Shown here piece by piece: positions 21,006-33,387 of a stretch of 64,000 nucleotides of DNA. Origin of the DNA: Takakia lepidozioides (taxonomy: Eukaryota; Streptophyta; Takakiopsida; Takakiales; Takakiaceae). The stretch's first letter is position 1; each line of letters begins with the position of its first letter. The translations under genes were made by a program, and so were the position numbers. The DNA lies in NCBI GenBank assembly GCA_030704615.1, contig CM060731.1, forward strand, positions 43,896,001 to 43,960,000, read 5' to 3'. The notes below the pieces were generated by a model that worked only from the letters and a program-made list of their open reading frames with translations, was not told the origin of the DNA and did not search any database.

Positions 21006-22880
21006 TCGCAGACAAATATTCAAGAAGAAATGAGGAGCATCTTCGAAAGAAATGTTTTTCAAACCCCCCTCGATGGTGGGACGATGGAGGCAATAAGGTG
21101 AATGTCTGTTTTTGTGTGAAATTGTTAGAATTTGACTCAAAAGGTTTTTAGATTCAAATTGACGTTGATGATCATCCCACGGACTAAATCTTAAAGCCCC
21201 TTCATACTTCAACAAAAGACCTCTCCATGAGGGGGTTTCTTGCCACTTATTCATAGGATTTTTTGTGAGTTGATTAGCCCTCCATGTCATACAATGTACA
21301 AGCACTGTTGCAACAGATATGACAACTTGAACACCAGCTGCAATACCTACCATCTTTTAAGCATGGAATACCGAGTTATGCTTCTGACAATTGTGCTTAG
21401 GTTTACACTGAGGGAAAATACAACATAAACAATTTGTTATAACTCTCTGGTTGTTTGCAACCTCATATGCACCCCCAAACACAAAACTTCTTTGCTCCAT
21501 TTCTGTCTAAAGAGACAAAAGTATTCATTTCTTCAAAACAGAAAGACCCTGCTCCTTGGAAATGCAAAAAAAAAGGTGGCTCATTGTCGTGCCTCGATGA
21601 TCCCCCTCCACCATGACTTGCCACATACATCACCTAGCTGCTTCCAGCTTCTCAGATTGACCATCCACCCACATAGGTTTCTGGCACATGTTAATCCACA
21701 GTGCCTCACTACTACTCTTGTGCTTGAAATCTGGTTGTCTGAGATGAACCTGCACTCACATTCCGCCTTCAGCTTATATCCTTGCTTCCACAAACAAAAT
21801 TAAATACGTCCTCCCTGCTGCTGCAGGAAGCTGACAACGACAACCCATTGCACAACAAATATCCCACATCCTTCCAAACACTAGTTCCTCTTCTGAATTG
21901 TTGGCAAGAAACAATAAAAGTATTGAGCAACAACAAACTGACGTTGCTTTCATACTACAAAACATGAGGTCGATTCCAGCACTGCCTCTTGAAGCCCTCT
22001 AGCTTGCTAGTGATGTGATACATGTGAAAGTGGGTTGTCCAGTCACAGAAATTGTATGCCCAATAGCATTGCCCAACATACTCCACTAGCACTCTAGCTG
22101 GGAAGAGGATAGAATGAAAAAAAATAAAACTATCCATGGGAATCCAAGGGACACAAGTACAACACCAAAGAACCCTACAAACAATCATAACCATAGAAAA
22201 AGCTTTACATGAATACAGAATGACTCTTGCACGTACAACAAAGGACATAGAGAAAGGGAATAGAATTAGGAAACTAGAGAATCACAGAGATGGAACTGTG
22301 AAACTGCTGAATCAAATAGATATATCTGGGAGCAATTTCACACTTCTCTCTCTGTATTAGCATTTTCACAGATCATCCAACAACTTCAAAGATCTATCTC
22401 TGTGATTCACTAGTTTTATTGTTTCATGTTTGTGATTTACCAATTTCATGGTTTAATCTTTGTGATTTAGCAATTAAACACTTCTCTGTGATGTATTGAT
22501 TCAGCAATTTCATAGATCTATCTCTACGATTTATGGCAGGTTTGAATCGAGCATACTCTGTCATGGCCACTGCGTTTGAAAGAGGACCAACAGAGGGAGT
22601 CAACAAGAAATCTTCTGGCATTTGTGTCATCCTCCTAGCCAAACTCTCCTCATTTCCGACACTATGGATAAAATGACTTGTTATGTGCCTGGTCATGATA
22701 TAACTTCTAAGAGCAACAAAAAGTTTGGTTGCAGGACATAGTCCAGAGGTGAAACCAATACCTATGAAGATGAAACTGACCCCAGATGTAGATTTCGTGG
22801 CTCTACACCAAGAAGTAATTTCTTCTAATCCTCCAAAAAAATTCCCATTAACTCTCTATTATAATTAGGAGAACCAAGGG
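21006..22880. other. Unassigned DNA with short dispersed repeats
   Basis: No supported gene. From 22290 to 22530 variants of TCTGTGATT.A.CAATTTCA recur several times in both orientations. 21820-21960 has a short open frame with no recognisable domain. Confidence 0.35.
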
Positions 22881-23105
22881 CTTCCTCATATTATGCTGGC
22901 TGTTAGGAGGTTCCCTAAGAGGCTTCCCCAAAGGAGGTTTCTTGATGGAGAAGTTTTCTTAGGAGGTATCTTGATGAAGAAGTTTCCTCCAAAGGAAGAT
23001 TCCTGAACAGTTTCCCAAGTTACTCTCGATAATTTGATAAACTCCCGATAACTTGGGAACTAATGGTAACTTATGGTAGATCATGATAGATCACGGTAAC
23101 GAACC
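22881..23105 (+). repeat. LTR fragment of the Tcn1-like gypsy family
   Basis: It matches 33713-33960 inside the LTR of the minus-strand chromovirus: AGGTTCCCTAAGAGGCTTCC, GAGGTTTCTTGATGGAGAAG, TTTGATAAACTCCCGATAAC and TGATAGATCACGGTAAC. No internal region is attached. Confidence 0.75.
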
Positions 23106-25440
23106 TTAGGAGCCGCCTCTTTGGTCATCCACCCGTTCTCAACTGCGTAGGTAATTGCCATGATCGCATGAAATGCACAAACTGTATTTCCCGGCCATCG
23201 ATCGCATGCCAGGCAATACGGGTGGGACTTTTGGGACCACTATCAATCACAAACTTTTGTAACTTTGGATATAGCACCTGCCACAAGAACACATTTAAAA
23301 GTAAAGGGTACAAAAAATAAAATTAAAAAAAGAAAAAACAAAGAAAAAACTTACATGAACTCTAAATGCACCACCTTCCCAAAGATGATTGCCAGATCAA
23401 ATCTATCGTAAGCAAGCTCCACAATATCCCACATCAGCATAAGGTTAGATGCGGAATGGATGTCCACACCGAATTTTAACATGAAATCACCAGGCCACCT
23501 CCTCTGGTAAATATGAGCTGTCTTGACTTTCGACCAAGGAATCTTCACCCCTGCATACAAAACTACAACACTCTGCGTCAATTTTAATTAACCACAACCA
23601 GCCAAATTAAAATGAAATTTGACAAACTAAATAAACAAACACAAAGCCAACATGACCCAATGTTACACTTACCAGCCACGAAACACCGCACAGTTTCGCA
23701 CTAAGTATCCACCTCGTGTGCACAACAAACAACATCCTTCACGTTCTTGCTCTGATTTGAAGTCGTCCTAGTGGGTTCAAAGTGAGTCCTTAATACCATG
23801 TGGTTTATCTCATTAAGTTTGGCAAAAAAAATTGCGCAAGTCATGAAGCTTCCTATCAATGTCACTCAAAACCTTCGCAGATTCAGAAGCGCGTGGCCCA
23901 CCATGCCCTATCGCATTCACCAAAGAGGTCTGCCACAAGTTGTACCTCCCTCTCCCGCAAAAGTTGTTTCCTCTTGAACGACGTCCTGAACCAGCCTAAT
24001 AGTTGCCGCAATCCACCCTTCTTCCCCAATGCTGCCAGGGCCGCATCAACTCTTTCCAAATCGCCAACAAGACCAGCAACCCGTTCCTTGACATGCACCA
24101 AGTCAACCTGCAAACTCCCACGGAGATCCTGGCTGACCCAATCCAAATCCCATGCTTCACTGATTTCTGGCATACTGCTTCTGGCATAGCACCAGGCCTC
24201 GCACCTGCTCCTCGTGGACGAAAGCCAAAAACCAACGTAGAGGGTAATCAGTGGTCAAGGTTGAAGGCTAGTGGCTCTAAACCTAATACCAGCTCCCCCA
24301 CAAATGTCAAGTTCAAAATGGATAAAATACTACAAGTAACTGAAATTGAAATCAAGTGACAAAACATATGCAAATCTTAGAAAGCAACCAGGTTTAATCA
24401 AATGGAAAATGTACAAACCTTGAGGATGTCAAGCTATGACCTCTCAGCTCTCGCTTTGAAGTAATCTCTCGTCTGGGAGCCTCGGCCCCTTACGAGTCAA
24501 GACTCACGAGCTCCAAAGTGTACAAGAGGAACTTGCACTCTGCAGACGAGGAGCTGCAACTGGCGCAGATCGTGAGCCCACTGAGCCTGCAGATCGTGAG
24601 CCCGCCACACCTACTGTCGAAAGCAAACGCCGGTCCGCCACCCAACCCTAAACGGTGCACTCGCCTATGGAATGCAGAAAGCGCCGTGCACTTGCAATAG
24701 TGGCCTGGGCATAGAAAGCATGGGGAAGATTCTCTAAGCCCTAGTTTCGGAACGAGGATACCTGTAGGTAGGTATGCAACTTAGCTACGACTTCGTGCAC
24801 CTGCAAATGGCGGCACAGCAATCTTGTATGTCTGAGAGACAGAGCGATCTCAAAGAAACACAAACGCGCATAAAGCCAGAACAAAAACAAAGAGTAAGGG
24901 ATGCCTCACACAGAATTGAACGCAGCCACGGACCTTAGTTCGGCAATTGAGGTTAAGAAACGTCGAAATTGTAGGGAATGCAAAGAGTTAACTAATAAGC
25001 AAGAACGGTCCACCAGCGAGAATGATGCGAAGGGCCTTGCACTGCATCCCCTTTTACGAACCCCTCATCTAGACAGAAATTCTAGACCCTCTCTCCATGA
25101 CACTTGTTCAACCAATTCTCCCAAATTTCTCGTAGTGAAAAGGGTTTGGGTACCCCATTCAATATGTGGTGTTCAAACATCATACTTGGGTCCAGGACCC
25201 CCTGTAGTCGAAGCCCGCAAAAACAGTTTCCTTTATGGAGAAGTGCTAGTATAGCTTTTGACAACATTTATGCAAGTCGCTCTGGTGCTGGAGTGTCTGT
25301 CATGAAGATCAACCATGGAGCATGGAACAGCACTGGCAAGCAGGCTTTAAAGATCCTTCAAAATGGTGGGCCAATTGCTATCGCAAGGTGTGGCTTTCTC
25401 ATTATGATGTGAAGGAGTTTGGTATTTACAAGGTAATTGT
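23106..25440. other. Unassigned region with minus-strand open frames
   Basis: Minus-strand frames at 23125-23313, 23351-23581 and 23883-24173 are ordered as if they were exons. The last is helical and Leu/Arg-rich (HVKERVAGLVGDLERVDAAL). I recognise no family, and the splice signals between them are not convincing. The plus-strand frame 25104-25412 is likewise unassigned. Confidence 0.3.
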
Positions 25441-25995
25441 GAGGGTTGGCTTTGTCTAGGAGGATGTGTTTAAAACACGCTAAGTGTCAGTGCCACGAGG
25501 GCAGGACAGCTGAAGCCACGAGGGTACATGGCGGGTAGTGATTTACTTTACACTACCCGGCCACGAGGCAGAAAAAGCTAAGTGCTCGGCACTTAGCAGC
25601 AGCGAAGCACATGACACACTACCACGAGGAGCAGTTGTGGGTAGTGAAGTTGTGGGCCGTGAACCACAATATTACATGGCCACGGTAGCATAGGCTTTAC
25701 TAGTAGAAGTAGTAGTGAGGGACCGTGGGCCGTGTACCACTAAGGCACACGACCACGAGTCACAACCACGACCACGCGCCACTTTTTTGGCAAACCTTTT
25801 AGGTTGCGTAGGCAGTTAGGCAACGGTTTTTTAACGAAATCAGAGTGATTCGATGTGTACTTGTGTTATGATGTGAGGACTCTGAAGTAAAGCCATGCTA
25901 TTCCAAGCATCTCGGTGTAGAGTGATTGTGAGATAGAGAGAATGTGTATTATGAGAGAACGTGAGATAGTGAGAATGTGCATCATCTCAGAATAG
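25441..25995 (+). repeat. LTR-like fragment related to 52032-52883
   Basis: Shared blocks with the LTR at 52.0-52.9 kb include CAAACCTTTTAGGTTGCGTA, GGCAGTTAGGCAA, CTGAAGTAAAGCCATGCTAT and TGTGCATTATGAGAGAACG. Several CCACGAGG and GGCCGTGAACCAC motifs recur, some in inverted form. The TATA-box part present at 52390 is missing here. Confidence 0.65.
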
Positions 25996-27260
25996 AGTTT
26001 GTTCTATGTGCCACAGCGCATCTGCACAATCAGACTCATGGATGGGCAGCAGGTTTGCCCCTTCCTCCCGTGTAGTTGTAGTTGTCGACTCCGTGAACTC
26101 TGTCGAGGAAGATTCACCCACAAAGGATGTTGCGTGCACGAAAGTGGGTGGCACGGGCACACGTGGCACCAAAAAGTTATCCCTATCATGTCGATGTGAA
26201 TCACCGTCCGATCCCGGAGGGGTATCCAGTTTGCGCTTGCATGAACCGAATCTCTCCTCACCTTCCAGATGAGGATGTCTGGATTGCAAAGGTGTTCCCA
26301 CTGTGCATTCGTTTACAACCTTTGCCATTCTAACAGGATTCTTGCATCTGTTTGCAGCCCTCAACTGCAACTCCGCCCTGTCTGGCCCCTTACTAGAACC
26401 ACGTCCACGAAGGAAATCCCGGTACCGTGTTTGTTGCGAAAGCAGAAACGGCTCATGTAAACTTTGTTAATAATTACGGCCGTACTCACTCTTCAAGTTG
26501 CATTGTGATAAATAATGCTGAATATCACAACATAGCAACCGATGGAGATCTCAGTGTCTACAGATTTTGATGAGTGACACACCAACCTCACACCAAAGAA
26601 AACATACTCCAGGGCCTGAATCAGATCCCTAGGACAAACAAGCACTGATCTACAGACACAACAATGTCAAAAAATGATGAAACACAAGAAGAACTAAATA
26701 GGGAGTATTAAAGGCCATGTGGGGAGCTGTTAAGCAGCATTTTCAAAAACATCCACCACTATTCCTCATGGCTTTCAATTATGTCTCGCATACAACAAAA
26801 CTGAAGCACTCCTGCATAGAAACTTGCCCCTTAAAAATGCTATGGGGTGGTTCCATGGAGACCATCCCATTTGCCCCCCTTAATTCAGCTTTGGGATGAA
26901 ATTATCAAAATTTCATCCCATGTTTCATCATCTTCAACTATTTCTTTTACATTGGACGTTATCTTTTATATTATGTGTGTCTTTGATTTCTTTAACTGTA
27001 GACTAGTCTCGCAAGATTGTTTCACGTCATGCAAGATTTTTCTCTCCCTCTGTTTTTATTGCCTTCGCATTGTGCTCTCTCCCAACTTGATCATGGCCTT
27101 GTCAAGACTTCAGATACACATCATTGTTTTATCAGTATGGATTATTGTGATGCAAGCCATGAAGGATGTTACTAAAGTGGTGCTGCCAATATCCAGGTAG
27201 AAGAATTGTAATTTGGACAATTCTTTCCCATTTTCTCACAAATCAATATATGAAACAGGG
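25996..27260. other. Unassigned DNA
   Basis: A minus-strand frame at 25987-26370 has a TTTTTREEG stretch but no recognisable domain. The rest is AT-rich without a supported gene. Confidence 0.3.
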
Positions 27261-27530
27261 CAGTCTGTTTGTTTGTTTGTTTGTTTGTTTCGTTTTGTTT
27301 TGTAGCGTTGAGATCTCCCAAACCACGGGCCCAGCCCTGGTGCTTGGTACCATTGGAAAGCCCTCGAAGAGAAGGGGTGCATCGACTTGGTCTCATGATT
27401 TTTGGACTTGCGGTGTGAGAAATGTGGAATTTCAAGTACTTTTGGACGCTGGAAATTCGTGAAAAATAGCAAATCGGGCTTTCCTGGGACAATGATTGGA
27501 GCCTCAACGGAAAATATATCAGTAATGATT
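27261..27530 (+). repeat. Isolated copy of the (GTTTT)n repeat unit
   Basis: A GTTTGTTT/GTTTT run is followed by TAGCGTTGAGATCTCCCAAA, GCCCTGGTGCTTGG, GGAAAGCCCTCGA, GGTCTCATGATTTTTGGAC and TCCTGGGACAATGATTGGAG. The same module occurs five to six times at 42.1-45.8 kb. This copy lacks the B-box part. Confidence 0.7.
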
Positions 27531-27852
27531 GGATACGTTACTACTCAATAAATTCATGAAATAAAATAAATTGGGCCTTGACATGGGAGACGTACAAATG
27601 GTGAAGAGACAGGTGGATTTGCCAATCAGGGTCAGCTTACCTGAGCCGGCTCGAGAAGTAACCTCCACTGTCCAGTCAATGTTGCCATCTGGAGAGAATG
27701 GGTCGGAGAACCTCCCTCCTCGGATAGAAGGAAAAGAGATGGAGGTGCCCAAGCAACTAACCCAACAATAAGCCCTCATGCGGGTACTCCTTAACGGTTT
27801 TTTGTAGATTAATTTCGTTGTCGTTTGTAATCCTCTTTATATAGGGTTGGTA
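27531..27852. other. Unassigned DNA before the CACTA element
   Basis: A short plus-strand frame (27571-27771) has no recognisable domain. I see nothing else to support. Confidence 0.3.
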
Positions 27853-28013
27853 CACTACAACAAGAAGTGGGTTTTTCGACTCTGTGGTTGACTGTTTTTT
27901 GAGTTGTTTGTGACACTTTTACTGTCGGCCTTGACAGTCAAACTGCTCTGACAAGCCGTGACAATGGTCGAGTCGTTTCAGTCAATCAATCAAACCGAGG
28001 TGCCAGGTTTCTG

Positions 28014-28865
28014 ATATGTTCTGAGAGGTTGGTTTCTCTATGAGCACAAGCAAGGATTTCTATGAGCAGATATTCCCGAACATGAGATAATACCAGTGTT
28101 GGGCGGTTATTTGATTTTTTTCATAACCGGCAATTCCGGTTGTTTCGAATTTTAGGAAACTATTAACCGCGGTTGCGGTTAATAAAATTTTTATGGCTAA
28201 ATATAACCTCAGCGGTTATGGTTACTTGCAAAAACCTCAAATAACCGGCGGTTTTCATCAAATAACCGCGGGTATTGGGCTGTTCTTTAAGAGGTTTTTT
28301 GCTCGGTTATTTGAATGCGTGATCTCCGCCGGTTCCTAACTGGACCGGTTACTTCATTTTTTCACCTCCGTCGGTCATATATATATATATAACCGGATAG
28401 GTAACCGCCGGGTATTAGAAAGAAATTCAAATAACCGCCCAACTCTGAATAATACCATGTTCGAAGGAATATTCTCCCATCCGAACCTGACCCGAACCTG
28501 AACCTGAACCACACTATTTGGCGCCGAACCCGAACTCGAACCTAAACCTGAACCTGAACCTGAACCTGTTCAGCGCCGAATGATGTGGCCACTAAAAAAA
28601 CGGATTTTTTTTTTTCCCTTAATTTCTTTTTTTAGTGTATGAAATGGGATTCGGCGCCGAACCTTCAATCTTTGAGGGGATATATGCAATAAAAATTTAG
28701 TAAAAATCTCATTTAGAATCCAAAATGGGAATATTCCATAAATCAAACCTATCCCGAACGTATGGACAGGCTCGGACGTGGTTCGGAAGTCTGCTCACCG
28801 CCCACTGCTCAGGACTCAGTGCTCGTGCTCGTGCTCACTGCTCACGGAATTTCAGCCCCCTGTTC
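28014..28865. mobile_element. Insertion within the left CACTA repeat
   Basis: Comparison with the right terminal repeat shows that GCCAGGTTT (to 28013) should run directly into GACAGTCAAATGC (28866). The intervening ~850 bp holds the hAT-like MITE and a block rich in GAACCTGAACCTGAAC hexamers (28485-28570), with GGCGCCGAA repeated three times. The boundaries are set by this comparison; no inverted ends were found. Confidence 0.5.
28094..28447. mobile_element. hAT-like MITE with 8-bp target duplication
   Basis: The ends are CAGTGTTGGGCGGTTATTTG on the left and, on the minus strand, CAGAGTTGGGCGGTTATTTG on the right. They are flanked by GATAATAC and AATAATAC, an 8-bp duplication with one mismatch. 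CAG-type ends and 8-bp duplication are hAT traits. The inside is full of AACCGC/GCGGTT motifs in both orientations. No coding capacity. Confidence 0.8.
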
Positions 28866-29019
28866 GGACAGTCAAATGCGACAGTAAAACAGAGGGGATG
28901 ACGTGTAGTAAAGTGATTTAACTACGGTATGACGTGGATGCGACTTGGATGCGACGTGGACATAGCGTGGCTATGACGTGTAGTAAAGTGGTTTAACTGT
29001 ATTATGACGTGGATCAATG

Positions 29020-30926
29020 CGGATCACATGGAGGAGGGTTTGATAACCCTGATCTTTTTTATTGTTTTATATGTTTCGTTGTATTCAGTATTCTTCGTCT
29101 ATTATACTTTTGTGAGAAACGCAAGGTTCGTCACATTGGCACCTTTGCGAACAGCTTGAATAGTTACGACGAAGGGATACCATAGTGCCACTCAATGGAA
29201 GCCACGAGGTTAGTACAATACTAACTTTTGAGTACCGGGTGATCGGACTCTATTGCATTATTTCCAACACTAGGTCTTGAGACGTACCGGCCACTGAGGC
29301 CACAGTTACATTCATTTTGACTCGGCCCTTGAGGTCCATATGGCGTGGCAGGTCTCTTAACTGGCTTGTCGTGCATTGTGCCGCACTATCACCGACTGGT
29401 GTACACCCGTAGCAGGGTCGCACAGCGATCAACACCATTGAGGGAGTGCATCGGGCGTACCATCTGTGGTCATCGCTCCGCCTTAGTAGATTGGCTGATT
29501 GGGATCGGGCCAGGAGAGGACGAGTTCGAGGGCCAGAGTCTCCCGCATCCGAGGAAAGCCTGTCGACCGTTCTTGCCTCCCCGAATATACTACCATCGGG
29601 GTTCCACACCAGCAGCTCTTATCCGTGAGTTGATTGCATCCGGTTCACTCTCCTTGGTAGGTACAGTGAGGGATCGCCCTGCAGATAGTTCTTTCATTGC
29701 ATCATTTCCTTTAGTTCGTAGGTCTGTCCCACCGGATCCAACACGACCGGTGACTTTCCCTTTTGGCCTGAGAGTTCCCCGGGCTTATTCGTCTCGCTTG
29801 CCATTTTGAGTGGTATATGCGACTTACTCGGTGGATAGTGCCCCGAGTAGACCTTTAGAAGTATACCTCCTCAGAGGAGGACGATCCAATATCCGGTAGC
29901 CCTCAGGGAGCCGAGTGATCAGTACTAAGATCTCAGGAACCTCTAGGGTGAGAGGTCTTGAGAGTCCAGTTGATTTCAGTAGGACTAGGATGCAGTAGCA
30001 GAGTACGGTTATGCATTGTTGTATTTAAACCATCCAAACTGTATCACGTCCATTTTTATTATTTCTATTGGCTAATGCATTGAGCGAACAAGTATGAGAA
30101 TGTCAGTATCAGGGAAAAAGTTGGTATGACCTCCAACGCGAAAATCAAACGCCTCCGACATCGGATCTTCCATGCTCCACTAGAAGTGTGAATCCGAACT
30201 GAGGCTTATCTCCGTTATCTGGTGGAAAAGAATGAACATAAAAAACATTGGATTGACGAACAAGGTTTTGGTGTACCCGACAACTTCCAACGGGTGTCTC
30301 TCAAAAAATTTATTAGTGCCCAGATAGATTTGTGTTTCCAGGGTACTCGTGCCCAGGGATTTATTTGGGTGCTCTCCATCCCAGGTCATCATTAGTGGCC
30401 CATGTAAGGTGGCAGGTTGATTTCTTCACCCATTGTGACTCCTGTCAATCCTTTGCGGCGCAACATCTGGTCCTGAAGGTAGATTGTGAACATTGTAGAG
30501 GTCCTTGGCCTATAGGACAACTGTTAATGCATAGTCGGTACACACTGATGTACCACCATCACCAAGGTTCCACGGTAGGTACCCTGATGTAACCTCCTTC
30601 ATTCTTGATATGGTCCTTCAAAGGAATATAGGCCATTTGGTGCAACCAGAAGTAGGAGAGTCATCATTTCAACAGTGAGTGTATGTCTAGCTCAGGATCG
30701 AGAAAACACTCCCAAGTTTAGATAGTATATCTTTTGACATTAGGCTGTAGTGTCGGCTAGCCAAAGAAGCAGTCAGGGACCAGTTGTTAGGAAAGAATCC
30801 AGAATTGAGTCCAGAATCCGATTCGGACACCCGCAGTCTAGAAAGGATAGATTGGGAACAAGAGGATACCGATTATTTTTCTTGTAACGAGTATTTACGG
30901 GTGGTTTCCCAGTACCCAGTCCTCCA
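29020..30926. other. CACTA interior with retrotransposon-like leader
   Basis: TCACATTGGCACCTTTGCGAAC near 29133 looks like the end of an LTR followed by a primer-binding site of TTGGC-type elements. The open frame 29345-29809 has no recognisable domain. The region leads toward the gag frame at 30927. Confidence 0.4.
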
Positions 30927-31620
30927 TTGTCACCTCCAGCGAGGTCTGTCAGTCCTTCGCCGTCAGTAGTGTCAGTTGTGGCCCATATTCCAAGGCTGCC
31001 TGAGGTGCCCATTGTAGTCCCAGCAGGTCTTGCCCCACTAACATTGCCCAGGCATCTGCCTTGGTTTTCTGGGGAGGCACATGAGAACCCAAAGTATCAT
31101 GTGAAAAACTTTATTCAATGTTGCTATTCTAACCAAGCATTGGATTGGCTGATCTGGTTTCCCACAACCATGAGAGGAAGAGCATCTACTTGGTATTGGC
31201 AGCAGGCACCAGGAACATTTGTTACTTGGTTGCAGATTCGCGACGTTTTTTTTGGATCATTTCCCGGCGGTGCACCAATTCACTAGTGTCTTGATGGCAT
31301 TAGCGCAAATTTGTCAAGGTCCTGTGGAAGAGGGAGCGGACTTCAAGACGAGATTTAGGGAGCTAATGAGGCTTCAAAATCCCTTGACCCCTTTAGACGA
31401 CAGGGTACTCAAGGATTGTTTTCTGAGTGGTCTAAACTTGTGTTGCAGCAACGACTTGCAACGTTGGCAGACGCCATCCAAGCCGGCAATGAGTTCGACA
31501 ACATGCACCGACAAGTACAACGGGCCAAAATGCCGGAGTTGGCCTTACCATTTGTGCAGAGCATGGATAGCTGAAGGAGCAGGGATAGAGTTTGGGTCCA
31601 GATTCATCCAAGAAATGTAG
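30927..31620 (+). pseudogene. Gypsy gag fragment
   Basis: LPWFSGEAHENPKYHVKNF opens a retrotransposon gag domain. RGRASTWYWQQAPGTFVTW follows, then after a frame change near 31230 comes FKTRFRELMRLQNPLTPLDD and RVLKDCFLSGL. A further shift near 31440 leads out of frame. The W..L....F and RF..L.Q patterns are typical of gypsy gag. At least two frameshifts make it a pseudogene. It is either captured by the CACTA element or the remains of an element inserted in it. Confidence 0.7.
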
Positions 31621-31859
31621 TGGGAATGCAGATTTTGGTGCTAGCGGTGCTGCATCGCTACAGAAACCCACATTTAAGAATCTCTTTTACGACAACGTGT
31701 ACAGCAGGGGCAGGGGTTGAGGCTTGGAGACCTATGAGTAGATGGTGCAGGAAGGGAAGGGGTGTACAGTCCAACCACTGTATGATGTTTGGTTGCATCT
31801 ACAATGTTTTGCAGATTCAGATATTTATGCGTGTCTCTTGCATATTAAGTGCATGAAGA

Positions 31860-32290
31860 TGATAGGCACGGAAGCTGGAAATTAGCAGCAGCATGCCTAC
31901 TGTCTCATTTCTTTATTATTAAAAAAAATTGTTTTGAGCCATCCAAATGTTTTTGGTACCTGCGTTGCATTTGTATAATATGTTTTCATGTATTTGTAAT
32001 GTATTTCCAGTGAAATGCAGCGAAGCAAAACCAATATATATATATATAACACGCTAAACATTAATTATATATTAAACCAATATAAACCAAATCAAAACCT
32101 ACACCAATCAAAATCAATATATATATGTATATATATAATTGATATATTCATATATATATACCATAGTGAAACATATTTACTAAAACACTAGTATTTTCAC
32201 TGATTCACAGTAAAACCAGGCATTATGCACAGTTAATAGTTTCGTTATATATTCATCCCAATGTCAGTTGACCTACTTTACTATAGTGAA
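31860..32290. repeat. AT-rich stretch with TA microsatellites
   Basis: (TA)n runs at about 32033-32048 and 32117-32160 and no coding frame. It lies inside the CACTA element, just before the right terminal repeat. Confidence 0.6.
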
Positions 32291-32521
32291 CAACTTTACT
32301 CCACGTCATACATCCTCCACGGTCAGGTGGGTCCCACCATTTTACTGTCGCATTTGACTGTCAAAACCTGGCACCTCGGTTTGACTGCTTGACTGAAACG
32401 ACTCAGCCATTGCAACTACGTGTCAGAGCAGTTTGATTGTAGATGGTGAAAGTAAAAGTGTCACAAACAACTCAAAAACGAGTCAAATAGAGAGTCGAAA
32501 AATCCACTTTCTGTTGTAGTG

Positions 32522-33386
32522 GATGGATGAATGAGGATTGTGCCTCACCCAACACAACGAACGCGATTGGTACGTCATGCCCATGAGGAGTTGAGACATT
32601 TTGGGATGCAACACGCTCATAGTTTGTTGCAAGGGCAGTATTGGTGGCGGGGCATGCACACAGATGTGCAACAGTTAGTGGCAAGGTGCATATTGTGTGA
32701 TATGGTGCGTGTTTCCTTCAATGCACCTACTCCACTGTTGCATCTTTTACCCATTATGGGATTGGGTTATCGGTGGAGTCTTGACTTCGCAGACCCATTG
32801 TCACTAACGATGCGCCACAACAAGTATGTGTTGGTGATGGTGGAACACTTCTCGACAAATAGATTGAGCTGGTGGCATTGCCTGACAAGGAAAGTGAGGA
32901 GGATGCGTATGCATTCTTAGATCAAGTGCTTAGCCAATTTGGTGTTCCAGCTGAGATACTCACATATCAAGACAGAAAATTCATCGGAGAATTTCAGGCT
33001 TTGTGTGAGCAAGCCTTGAGAGATCATCGCACTACTTCTCGGGATCATCCCGAGGCTGATGGCTTGGCGGGAGAGTTGTTCAGACAGTCAAGCTCTAGGG
33101 GTTTACGCAAGTACGATTTACAGAAGGGACACCTGGGAGATTGGGACCTTCAGTTGTCTTGGTTGGCTATGGGCTATAGATTTAGCAAACAAGCATCATT
33201 TGCTTCATTCTCATCTTACTTTATTCTCTTCAGCCGAGAGCCAGATTTGTCTACATCTATTCGCAGGGAGGTTGGAGTAGTCCTCAACCTTGATGATCCG
33301 GATGTGTGGATACAAACATGTGACCAATGAGCAGAGTTGTTCAAAAGAGTCATACCTATGGCTTTTGAGAATCTTGCTATTGCCCA
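32522..33386 (+). pseudogene. Gypsy element C: integrase fragment
   Basis: IVPHPTQRTRLVRHAHEEL and YWWRGMHTDVQQ with C..C form the integrase zinc finger, followed by WSLDFADPLSLTM and KYVLVMVEHFS. It is closely related to element D on the minus strand at 60.5-61.7 kb. The second catalytic Asp is lost (ILTYQDRKF against VLTDQGSEF in element D). There are frame changes near 32860 and elsewhere. The left side is cut by the CACTA end and the right side by the Tcn1-like LTR. Confidence 0.8.
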
Positions 33387-33387
33387 A

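Larger units (their letters stand above)
27853..32521. mobile_element. CACTA element with gypsy gag sequence and nested insertions
   Basis: The left end is CACTACAACAAGAAGTGGG; the right end on the minus strand is CACTACAACAGAAAGTGGA. Similarity continues inward (TTTTTCGACTCT, GAGTTGTTTGTGACACTTTT, GGTGCCAGGTTT, GACAGTCAAATGCGACAGTA), giving long imperfect terminal inverted repeats. The left repeat is split by an ~850 bp insertion (28014-28865). No CACTA transposase frame is visible; the interior carries retrotransposon leader and gag sequence. The 3-bp flanks (GTA and GAT) do not match, so the target duplication is absent or mutated. Confidence 0.65.

Noticed and set aside
23125-24240. Minus-strand multi-exon gene
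   Set aside because: The frames line up loosely but splice sites and phases could not be joined convincingly, and no family is recognised. It is listed only as an unassigned region.
29345-29809. 154-residue plus-strand open frame as a gene
   Set aside because: It is rich in Arg, Ser and Pro, has no recognisable motif, and lies in a leader region upstream of gag.
27850-32524. Three-base target duplication for the 4.7 kb CACTA element
   Set aside because: The flanks are GTA and GAT, which do not match, so no duplication is claimed.
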